Below are positions 1-5,821 of a DNA stretch of 36,743 bases, in pieces. A program made the translations under genes and the position numbers. Within the stretch, counting starts at the first letter, position 1. Each line of letters begins with the position of its first letter. The stretch lies in assembly GCA_016184115.1 (NCBI GenBank), contig JACPDH010000106.1, positions 1 through 36,743 on the forward strand. The letters are read 5' to 3'. The notes beneath the pieces were generated by a model. That model was not told where the DNA came from. It ran no database searches and was given only the letters and a program-made list of their open reading frames with translations. Origin of the DNA: Acidobacteriota bacterium. Its GTDB lineage: Bacteria > Acidobacteriota > Thermoanaerobaculia > Gp7-AA8.

Positions 1-186
1 GGCGGCGAGCCTGGGGCAGGTGAGCCTGCTGTGGTCGCTACGTCACTTTTGCAAGAAACCACGATCATTGCGGCGGCCAGCGTAGCTAGCATTTTGGCTC
101 GGGAAAGAGTTGCGTACCGAAAGTGTGGCATTGATACCCCCTTGGTGGATCATGCGTGCGTCCTCCACCGCCTAACGTGTCACTAG
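1..186 (+). CDS. possible 3' end of a truncated gene (RNase H-like?)
   Basis: Frame 1 is open from the window edge to a TAG at 184-186, giving about 61 residues with no start in the window. The segment contains ETTIIAAASVASILARER, which faintly resembles the AAAS-I-AR helix of RNase HII/HIII proteins. That is a weak resemblance read by eye, not a family assignment. Third codon positions are only about half G or C, far below the core genes further right, so this is either foreign or not coding. A 61-codon open frame can occur by chance here. The upstream sequence is needed to decide. Confidence 0.25.
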   Translation, partial: GGEPGAGEPAVVATSLLQETTIIAAASVASILARERVAYRKCGIDTPLVDHACVLHRLTCH

Positions 187-238
187 ACTGAACTCCACCC
201 ATCTGAGATTAGATGAGAGCAGCTGGTATCGGATGTCC

Positions 239-625
239 TCATCTGCTGTTGGATAACGTAACACTTGGCGGGGCCCACTCGGAAATCCGCTCTTCGAGCC
301 CCAGTTGTACCACAAGCCTAAGGCGTGCCCACCAGAGCTTCGAGGGCGGATCCCATCGGGCTTGTACTCCTCTCAGTTGTCTCTGTAACTGCCTCTCGTC
401 GGGGCCGATTCGAAGGCCGACGAGGCGATCGGGTTCAACGATGTGACGCTCCGGTACCCATCGCACTTCGTCGACGATGAGCTCCACCGTGGTGTACCGC
501 TTCGCTCGCGCTTCGTCGTACCTGTAACGAACAGCCACGAGGGCCGGTCCGTACTTCGCAACATGCGCACGCGTGCCAGGGTCGCCCGGCCGCAACGTCA
601 GGCGCGCGGTTCCTTTACGCTTCAT
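239..625 (-). CDS. small conserved hypothetical protein
   Basis: The product is 128 residues, basic and soluble, with no signal peptide or membrane segment. The ATG at 625 is preceded by GGGGG a few bases upstream, the same style of ribosome site as the gene starting at 3462. The N-terminal half has the pattern LRPGDPGTR...YGPALVAVRYRYD...KRYTTVELIVDE and the second half contains a WD-rich segment and LGLEERI. I recognise this pattern from small hypothetical proteins found in accessory regions of many bacteria, with no established function. Base composition is less GC-biased than in the core genes. It stands alone between a possible gene remnant and a membrane-protein gene, which fits an acquired region. 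Confidence 0.7.
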   Translation of the reverse strand: MKRKGTARLTLRPGDPGTRAHVAKYGPALVAVRYRYDEARAKRYTTVELIVDEVRWVPERHIVEPDRLVGLRIGPDERQLQRQLRGVQARWDPPSKLWWARLRLVVQLGLEERISEWAPPSVTLSNSR

Positions 626-781
626 GTTCCCCCGAGGTTCCCTCGGTCGGGCCCGGAAGTCAAAGGTGATGCTACCCGTGACGCGCAGCGTTCGCCAGAA
701 GTCGCTCGCTGCGTCGACCAGTCGTCACGCCCGTCTCGGGAAACGGCAGGAGCCTCGCACCCGTGAATCGCGGCCGGACCT

Positions 782-1348
782 TCACGGCACGACTTTCATC
801 GCTGGTGCGAGGCCCAGAGACTGGAGTGCAATCGTCGCCGCAGCGAGAACAACGACCGCGACTCCGACCATCGCCCACACCCGTTTGAGCGGGGCTCGAT
901 TGGCGACGGCGCCCAGCACCCCTCCCGCGAAGGCCAACTCCACACTCTGGCCAATCCACCAGCCAGTCAACATTGCGACACTCGCAGTGCTGACAGAGTA
1001 GAGCCCTAACACCAACGCGCCCCATACCAAAGCGCCCGCTACCGCTCCCAGGCGGAACCCTTCGCCGAAGCCGCGAAGCTGAAGCCGGCGGAGAAGCCAG
1101 AAGAGGCCTATGGTGAGAATGAGGAATGCCAGATATCCAAGCGGAATCCGGCGGAAGGCGTCTTCCGCCGGAAGCAGAAATGCGCTCGGTTCGACGTAGA
1201 GACGCGCGAGCAGTCCGCCATGCAGGAACAGGTCAATCCCCAGCGAGAGAACCCAGGCAGCAGCGATGGCGAGGACCGCGGCGAGCTTGCCAGGCGATTC
1301 AACGGGCTCGGCGACTCCATCTGCCCCACCTGCGTGAGCCTTGGACAT
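782..1348 (-). CDS. multi-pass membrane protein of unknown function
   Basis: The product is 188 residues with about five hydrophobic helices: roughly residues 20-45, 70-88, 97-118, 122-145 and 158-180. A short polar N-terminus (MSKAHAGGADG) precedes the first helix. The ATG at 1348 is preceded by a GAAAGG ribosome site. I see no catalytic motif. The Gly/Ala-rich helices (GAVAGALVWGALVLG, FAGGVLGAVA) suggest a small integral inner-membrane protein. Neighbours are a hypothetical gene and repeat-rich DNA, so context gives no function. The long reading frames overlapping it on other frames lack sensible composition and are shadows. Confidence 0.72.
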   Translation of the reverse strand: MSKAHAGGADGVAEPVESPGKLAAVLAIAAAWVLSLGIDLFLHGGLLARLYVEPSAFLLPAEDAFRRIPLGYLAFLILTIGLFWLLRRLQLRGFGEGFRLGAVAGALVWGALVLGLYSVSTASVAMLTGWWIGQSVELAFAGGVLGAVANRAPLKRVWAMVGVAVVVLAAATIALQSLGLAPAMKVVP

Positions 1349-1381
1349 GATGCGCCTTTCGGAGATTGACCGATTCGTTCG

Positions 1382-1550
1382 GCCTAACGGATCGAGTCCG
1401 GCCGCGCCATCGCGACCGACCTGCCCGGAAGTCTACACTACCTCGTGGGCGGTGTCGGTGGCAGCTGCAGCGAGATGTCAGATGTCGCGGAAGCTCGTAT
1501 ACCGCTCGCCCAATAACCTGAACTTCAGGAGGAGAGACTCGAGGTTAGGA
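1382..1550. repeat. imperfect inverted repeat, attC-like ends
   Basis: GCCTAAC at 1382 plus TCGAGTC at 1392 can pair with GACTCGA at 1536 plus GTTAGGA at 1544. This makes 13 base pairs interrupted by an asymmetric bulge (GGA against G), enclosing 137 nucleotides. The outer boxes resemble integron R-boxes (RYYYAAC and GTTRRRY), but the last base of GTTAGGA breaks that consensus. No cassette gene ends at the left box. Integron origin is unproven. Confidence 0.3.
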
Positions 1551-1601
1551 CGCAGAACGATGAATGTTCGCCCCTGAACCCCTCGTCCGGGCCCTTTTCT
1601 G
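1517..1601. repeat. diverged intergenic repeat, copy 1
   Basis: CCTGAACTT at 1517 and GGGCCCTTTTCTG at 1589 lie 72 bases apart. The same two landmarks (CCTGAACTT at 34367, GGGCCCTTTCCTG at 34441) lie 74 bases apart near the other end of the window, with partial similarity between them. Order and spacing indicate two diverged copies of one non-coding element. Confidence 0.5.
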
Positions 1602-1634
1602 CTACGAAGATCTCGGCGGGGTCCTGGCGGGCTC

Positions 1635-1820
1635 GCATCCCGAATGGATGCCAGATGTTAGCCGGAGGTCGCCGCAGATGACCGCCGGACTGGCGATGCG
1701 CCGCTACGCGGCGCGCATTGACCTTCGATGCGGTAGCCACCGGCTTCGGCCGGGGGTTTGCTGCCCCATAATCGAATCGCGCCGCGTAGCGGCCAAGGAT
1801 CGATAGCTCCGTCCTCAGCC
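1635..1820 (+). repeat. three tandem two-hairpin units
   Basis: Unit 1: hairpin A GCATCC/GGATGC (1635-1651), core GTTAGCC (1657-1663), hairpin B CCGGAGGTC/GACCGCCGG with one mismatch (1662-1688). Unit 2: hairpin A GCGCCGC-TAC-GCGGCGC (1698-1714), core GGTAGCC (1732-1738), hairpin B CCGGC-TTCG-GCCGG (1740-1753). Unit 3: hairpin A GCCGC-GTA-GCGGC (1781-1793), core GATAGC (1802-1807), then a degenerate second arm. In each unit a short linker joins hairpin A to the core, and hairpin B begins at or beside the final CC of the core. Related units lie at 2011-2063, 33717-33835 and 34030-34132. Confidence 0.65.
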
Positions 1821-1837
1821 TGGGGGCAGTCTCCCGC

Positions 1838-2011
1838 TCAATAGAACGTCGGCCACCGCCGAGGGTCGCTTTCGTGCATCAGCTCGTAGGCGAATTCGAA
1901 GATCTCCTCGCGGTTAGGTTTGGAGGCGTAGGCGCCATCGGAGCCGTAGGCGGCGGGATGTGTTTGCTTCCCGCTCCCCTTGAGGGTGCGAACCGTGTCT
2001 CGAACATCCAC
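1838..2011 (-). pseudogene. gene remnant, 57-residue C-terminal fragment
   Basis: Reading the minus strand from a GTG at 2011 gives 57 codons ending in TGA at 1838-1840. The product contains [38 protein letters not shown] and DPRRWPTFY. The amino-acid composition is strongly protein-like, codon choice matches the core genes, and Pro-Asn is written CCTAAC as in several genes here. The frame closes upstream at about 2048, inside a palindromic repeat unit (2011-2063). The 5' part therefore seems to have been lost or replaced when the repeat arrived. A complete micro-protein starting at GTG 2011 is possible, but no ribosome site is visible because a stem arm lies there. I do not recognise the family. 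Confidence 0.5.
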
Positions 2012-2063
2012 CCCGGGTCGCCTCCGGCGACCCGGGGCTACCTTCCGTCACGCCTCCGGCGTG
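2011..2063 (-). repeat. two-hairpin unit 4, reversed
   Basis: Read on the minus strand: hairpin A CACGCC-GGA-GGCGTG (2049-2063), a short linker, core GGTAGCC (2042-2036), then hairpin B with a perfect 12-bp stem CCCCGGGTCGCC/GGCGACCCGGGG (2011-2037). The core overlaps hairpin B by two bases, the same geometry as at 34030-34132. The unit abuts the truncated gene at 1838-2011. Confidence 0.65.
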
Positions 2064-2124
2064 CGCCTTTTGGTTCCCTGGTCATCGATGGTCGGCGAGC
2101 TCCGGCTCGGCCTGGCCTCACACA

Positions 2125-2142
2125 TCATCGTTCATCGTTCAA
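2125..2142. repeat. 18-bp repeat (TCATCGT-type), copy 1
   Basis: The 18-mer TCATCGTTCATCGTTCAA is identical at 34464-34481, and weaker similarity continues to the right in both copies. Each copy lies 45-50 bases beyond the stop codon of a minus-strand gene (def and nagZ). Confidence 0.6.
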
Positions 2143-2189
2143 ACTTCGGCCTCTTCCTCTTGAGCTCAGGCCATCTCCGTTAGACCGGG

Positions 2190-2708
2190 TCAGTACCACT
2201 CCCCCGCCTTCACGAGCTTCTGAATCTTCTTGAGGATCCGGTCCTTCTTCATTCCGCGAAGGTAGTCGACGAACATCACGCCGTTCAGGTGGTCGAGCTC
2301 GTGGCAGATCGCTCGAGCCATCAGCCCCTCGCCCCACATTTCCTTCGCGTTTCCTTCGCGGTCGAGATAGGTCACCCGCACTCGCTCTGGACGCGAGACG
2401 AGCTCGACGAAGTCGGGGATCGAGAGGCAGCCTTCCTCCTCGAACTGCTCGCCTTCGCTTTCGTGGAGCTCGGGATTGATCAGGACGTGAACGTTGCCCG
2501 GCTCTTCGCCGACCGTGAGGTCGATGACGGCGAGTCGTTTCGCGACTCCGACCTGGTTCGCCGCGAGGCCAACGCCCGGCTCCGCGTACATCGTCTCGAC
2601 CATGTCGTCGATGAGCGCCTCGAGAGCGGCGATCTCGGATACGTCAATCTCTTCGGCGCGGGTGCGAAGCACCGGATCGCCGTACTTGCGAATCGGAAGA
2701 ACCGCCAT
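2190..2708 (-). CDS. def: peptide deformylase
   Basis: The enzyme removes the formyl group from the N-terminal methionine of new proteins in the cytoplasm, using a bound metal ion. All three family motifs are visible in 172 residues: GVGLAANQVG (about residues 45-54), EEGCLSIP (about 90-97, with the metal-binding Cys) and HELDHLNG (about 135-142, two metal-binding His and the catalytic Glu). The length is typical. The ATG at 2708 is one base past the stop of the upstream cyclic-nucleotide-binding gene, so the two are almost certainly co-transcribed. Methionyl-tRNA formyltransferase (fmt) is often next to def but is not in this window. An 18-bp repeat and palindromic repeats follow about 45 bases downstream. 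Confidence 0.97.
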   Translation of the reverse strand: MAVLPIRKYGDPVLRTRAEEIDVSEIAALEALIDDMVETMYAEPGVGLAANQVGVAKRLAVIDLTVGEEPGNVHVLINPELHESEGEQFEEEGCLSIPDFVELVSRPERVRVTYLDREGNAKEMWGEGLMARAICHELDHLNGVMFVDYLRGMKKDRILKKIQKLVKAGEWY

Positions 2709-2709
2709 G

Positions 2710-3462
2710 CTATTTCCTGTGCTTGAGCGAGTCGACCATCGCTTCCACCGTGTGGCTCGCGCGCTTCTTGTAGAAATCCTCGAGCACGCTCTTTACGCGG
2801 GGATGCCTCGTCACGATCTCGTCCAGCCTCTCCTTGTCGAGCCGCAACAGCTCCGATCTCTGCGCTGCAGTGATCGTCGCCGTGCGCGGTTTGCCGGTAA
2901 GAACGCTGACCTCACCGAAAAAATCCCCTTCGCCGAGGTTTGCGAGGTAGACACCGTCCCCCCGAGGGCCCTTGCCGTAGACCTTCATCGCGCCACTCAC
3001 GATGACGTAGAGTGCGGAGCCCGTCTCTCCCTCGGAGATGACCACATCGCCTTCATTGAACTGCTCGAGCACCATCACGTCGACGACCGCCTTACGCTCC
3101 TCGTCTGACATCGTCTCGAACAGCGGACTCCGGGGGACTGGATCCTTGAACTCCGGCTCGCGCGCCGTTTCCGCGACGGCGGCGGCGGTCGAGGACGAGA
3201 GGAGAGCCTTCACCTTCTCGAGCTTCTTCTCGACTCCGATGACCTGCACCGTCAAGCCTGCGTCGCGGTAGTAGTCGGCCGTCGCCTCGTAGGCGCCAAC
3301 CGATTCCTCGAGGAACCCGGCTCCGGCGAGGGCGTCGGCCAGCTGGAGCTTGATCCGAACGTTGGTGGGATACTTCGCGGCTTCCTTGCGGAGAAGCGGC
3401 ACCGCCTTCGCGTAGTCCTTGCGCGCAAGAAGCGCCGAAATGCTCTCAGGCTGTTCGCTCAC
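2710..3462 (-). CDS. TPR plus cyclic-nucleotide-binding-domain protein
   Basis: The product is 250 residues from a GTG at 3462, chosen because GGGGG lies about six bases upstream; an in-frame start at 3510 has no ribosome site. Residues 1-75 look like helical TPR-type repeats (LLARKDYAKAVPLLRKEA, LADALAGAGFLEESV). Residues about 115-230 form a cyclic nucleotide-binding/Crp-like beta barrel. It has EGDVVISEGETGSALYVIVSG and the phosphate-binding-cassette-like GEGDFFGEVSVLTGKPRTATI. In known cNMP binders the cassette is FGE..L....RTA, which is kept here, so binding of cAMP or cGMP is plausible. There is no DNA-binding domain, so this is probably a regulatory or scaffold protein rather than a transcription factor. 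It lies between bamD and def; the partner is unknown. Confidence 0.85.
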   Translation of the reverse strand: MSEQPESISALLARKDYAKAVPLLRKEAAKYPTNVRIKLQLADALAGAGFLEESVGAYEATADYYRDAGLTVQVIGVEKKLEKVKALLSSSTAAAVAETAREPEFKDPVPRSPLFETMSDEERKAVVDVMVLEQFNEGDVVISEGETGSALYVIVSGAMKVYGKGPRGDGVYLANLGEGDFFGEVSVLTGKPRTATITAAQRSELLRLDKERLDEIVTRHPRVKSVLEDFYKKRASHTVEAMVDSLKHRK

Positions 3463-3579
3463 GTTCCCCCCGTCACTGCAGCCGGGCAGGCAGAAAGGCT
3501 CCCGGCGCATCCAGTTTGAACCAACGCCAGGTGCGGTTCAAGCGTGCAAACGGGGCGAGCGTGGCATCGAGAGCCGCGA

Positions 3580-4380
3580 TCAGGCCGGCAGCTTGCCGAG
3601 ATGCTTCCGCGCCTCGTCAGCCGCCTCGCCGTCAGGGTACTCGGTGAGGACGCGCTCGAAGTAAAGCCGCGCCTCACCAGCGCGCCCGAGCCCCGCGAGC
3701 GAAACTCCGAGATCGTAGAAGAGCTCGTCTTTCCGCGTGTAGTCGGGGAACTCGCGAAGAACGCCCTCGAGCCTCGCAAGCGCCGGCTTGAAATCGGAGC
3801 GCAGCATGTAGAAGCGCGCGACGACCTGCTCGTGCCTGGCGAGGGCGTCGAGCGCGACGCGCATGTTCGCCTCCGCCTCGGAGCGGTGCTGGCTCGTCGG
3901 GTAGAGAGCGATCATCTCCCTGTACTTCTGAACCGCTTCCTTCGTCTTCGTCTGGTCGCGGTCGGGTCTCTCCATCTGGAGAAAGGAGACGTTTGCGATC
4001 TGGAGCGTCGCGTAGTCGGCGAGCTCGCTCGTCGGAAAGCGGTTGATGAAGTCGCGGTACTTGTACTGCGCTTCGACCAGGTTCACCTCGTTACCCTGCT
4101 TCTGGTAGGCGTCGGCAATGCGGAGAAGGCTGCGCCGCGCGAGGGGGTCGTTCGGGAAGCTCTCGTAGACGTAGGTGAAGTATTCGCGGGACTTCGCCCA
4201 CTTCTCCCTCGCGTAGAGTGCCTCTCCTTTCGCGAAGATCTCGTCCTTCGAGAGGTTGAGGAACTCGGGATTGACCTTCGGCTGATAGACCTCGTTCCGC
4301 TTCGAGCGGCATCCTGCCAGCAGGAGGGTAAGGGCGCAGAACAGCGCAACTGCGGTGGTCGTCTTGAGTGTTCGGGTCAC
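3580..4380 (-). CDS. bamD: outer membrane assembly lipoprotein BamD
   Basis: BamD is the essential lipoprotein of the BAM complex, which folds beta-barrel proteins into the outer membrane. The 266-residue product starts at a GTG at 4380 with GGGAG upstream. It has a lipoprotein signal: charged start MTRTLKTT, hydrophobic stretch, then lipobox LLAG-C at about residue 24. The mature part is a string of TPR repeats (KDEIFAKGEALYAREKWAKS, YPTSQHRSEAEANMRVALDAL, FDYDLG-type helices) typical of the YfiO/BamD family. The gene sits 29 bases after rpe and about 117 bases before the cyclic-nucleotide-binding gene. A generic TPR lipoprotein is the only realistic alternative. Confidence 0.88.
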   Translation of the reverse strand: MTRTLKTTTAVALFCALTLLLAGCRSKRNEVYQPKVNPEFLNLSKDEIFAKGEALYAREKWAKSREYFTYVYESFPNDPLARRSLLRIADAYQKQGNEVNLVEAQYKYRDFINRFPTSELADYATLQIANVSFLQMERPDRDQTKTKEAVQKYREMIALYPTSQHRSEAEANMRVALDALARHEQVVARFYMLRSDFKPALARLEGVLREFPDYTRKDELFYDLGVSLAGLGRAGEARLYFERVLTEYPDGEAADEARKHLGKLPA

Positions 4381-4409
4381 CTGGTATCTCCCCCGGAGCG
4401 TCAGTCAAT

Positions 4410-5075
4410 TCAACTGCGGCGCTTGAGCTGCGTGATCGCTTCACTGCGGTCCGATTGGCCGAATACGGCCGTTCCCGCGACGAGAATCTCCGCCCCCGCC
4501 TCGACGATCGCCGGGGCGGTGTTTCGGTCGATGCCGCCATCAACCTCAATGGCGACGTCGAGATTCCGCTCTCGAATCATCCCGGCGATGCGGCGGACTT
4601 TCTCGACGGAAGGCTGGAGGAACTTCTGGCCTCCGAATCCGGGATTCACGGTCATCACGAGCACATAGTCACAATAAACCAGCGCCTCGGCAAGCGTATC
4701 CGCCGACGTCGCCGGGTTGATCGCGATTCCCGCCTTCGCTCCGCCATCGCGAATCATGGCGAGCGCCCGCTGCAGGTGCTGCTCCGCTTCCACATGCACC
4801 GAGATCATGTCGGCGCCCGCCCTCAGAAACGCCTCGATATATCGCTGCGGCTCGGAGATCATCAGGTGGCAATCGAGCGGGAGCCTCGTCAGCGGGCGGA
4901 GCGCCTTCACGACGAGCGGCCCGATCGTGATGTTCGGCACGAAGTGTCCGTCCATCACGTCGAGGTGGATCAGGTCGGCGCCTGCCTCCTCAACCGCCGC
5001 GAGGGCGGCACCGAGCGCCGAGAAGTCGGCCGAAAGCATCGACGGCGCGACTCTGACCTGTCCTGTTCGATTCAC
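4410..5075 (-). CDS. rpe: ribulose-phosphate 3-epimerase
   Basis: The enzyme interconverts ribulose 5-phosphate and xylulose 5-phosphate in the pentose phosphate and Calvin cycles. The 221-residue product shows the family signatures in order: APSMLSADFSALG, HLDVMDGHFVPNITIGP (metal-binding His and catalytic Asp), CHLMISEPQRYI, VMTVNPGFGGQ (phosphate loop) and IEVDGGI. The start is a GTG at 5075 because GGAG lies about eight bases upstream and the family's N-terminus begins here; the open frame reaches further but its extension is a shadow. The stop codon of the PASTA gene lies within this ribosome site (TAG-GAG), so the two genes are tightly coupled. Confidence 0.95.
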   Translation of the reverse strand: MNRTGQVRVAPSMLSADFSALGAALAAVEEAGADLIHLDVMDGHFVPNITIGPLVVKALRPLTRLPLDCHLMISEPQRYIEAFLRAGADMISVHVEAEQHLQRALAMIRDGGAKAGIAINPATSADTLAEALVYCDYVLVMTVNPGFGGQKFLQPSVEKVRRIAGMIRERNLDVAIEVDGGIDRNTAPAIVEAGAEILVAGTAVFGQSDRSEAITQLKRRS

Positions 5076-5086
5076 GATTTCGTCTC

Positions 5087-5821
5087 CTACTCGAAGCGCA
5101 CTTCCTGGCGGGCGACGACGATCGAGACCGGCTCGCCTCGGCGGACCTTGCCGCCGGGCATCGGAAACTGCCGGATGATCGTCCCGTCGTCGACGCCTGG
5201 GTAAGGCTCGAATTTCACGTTCGACACGAGGAAGCCGTAGTGCTCGAGGCGGTACTTCACCTCCTCGAACGGCCGGTTGATGAGGTCCGGCATCACGAAT
5301 GCCGGCTGCGGCAACGGGGTCGCAATCGCAATCGCCACGGCCGTCTGCTCGCCGACGATCTGGCCGATCGCAGGCTCCGCGGCCGCGCCATTCCGATACG
5401 ATCCGCTCTGAAAATACGAGATCGTGCCGAGCCTCAGATTGAGCTGGCTCAGCCGGAGCATCGCCGTTCGTGCGCTCTTCTCGGTGACGTCGGGGACACG
5501 CAGCACGAGTGGACCGAGGCTCTGGCCGACGTGAATTCTCGTGCCGCGCTTGATGAGCGTGTCGGGCGCGCGGTTCTGCCAGACGACGTTGCCGGCCGAA
5601 ACGTTGTCGCCGTGCCGGTCCTTGCTGTTGTCGACGACGACCACGAGCCCGAGGTCCGAGCACATCGCGCGCGCTTCCGTGAGAGTCCGTCCGATGAGGT
5701 TAGGCGTCGCGATCGACTTGCCGCGGACCCAGAACTTGAACCAGAAGTAGGACGACGCCCCGAACGTCACTGCGAGCAGTGCGACGAACGCCAGGTTGAA
5801 GATGCAGCCGCGAAGCCTCAT
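5087..5821 (-). CDS. membrane-anchored protein with three PASTA domains
   Basis: The product is 244 residues. One hydrophobic helix (about residues 9-30) is followed by three PASTA repeats at about 36-103, 104-172 and 173-240. They are recognisable by their openings TPNLIGRTLTEA, VPDVTEKSARTA and MPDLINRPFEEV and by their closing beta strands. PASTA domains bind peptidoglycan fragments or beta-lactams in kinases and penicillin-binding proteins, but here there is no kinase or transpeptidase part. The topology predicts a periplasmic repeat region. The ATG overlaps the lon stop by four bases (ATGA). The gene lies between lon and rpe; a stand-alone PASTA gene beside rpe and def suggests a cell-wall or translation-linked housekeeping role, which is inference. 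Confidence 0.88.
   Translation of the reverse strand: MRLRGCIFNLAFVALLAVTFGASSYFWFKFWVRGKSIATPNLIGRTLTEARAMCSDLGLVVVVDNSKDRHGDNVSAGNVVWQNRAPDTLIKRGTRIHVGQSLGPLVLRVPDVTEKSARTAMLRLSQLNLRLGTISYFQSGSYRNGAAAEPAIGQIVGEQTAVAIAIATPLPQPAFVMPDLINRPFEEVKYRLEHYGFLVSNVKFEPYPGVDDGTIIRQFPMPGGKVRRGEPVSIVVARQEVRFE

Larger units (their letters stand above)
1349..1837. other. gene-free stretch with repeats
   Basis: I find no convincing gene in these roughly 490 bases. They hold the imperfect inverted repeat 1382-1550, a diverged copy of a repeat also present at 34367-34453 (see 1517-1601), and three two-hairpin units (1635-1820). The short open frames here are probably incidental. Confidence 0.6.

Noticed and set aside
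170-254. Possible integron attC site after the left-edge frame
   Set aside because: GCCTAAC at 170 has only GTTGGAT at 248 as a partner; the two boxes are not complementary and the inner sequences do not nest.
3544-4668. 374-codon plus-strand frame over bamD and rpe
   Set aside because: Antisense shadow of two confidently assigned genes.
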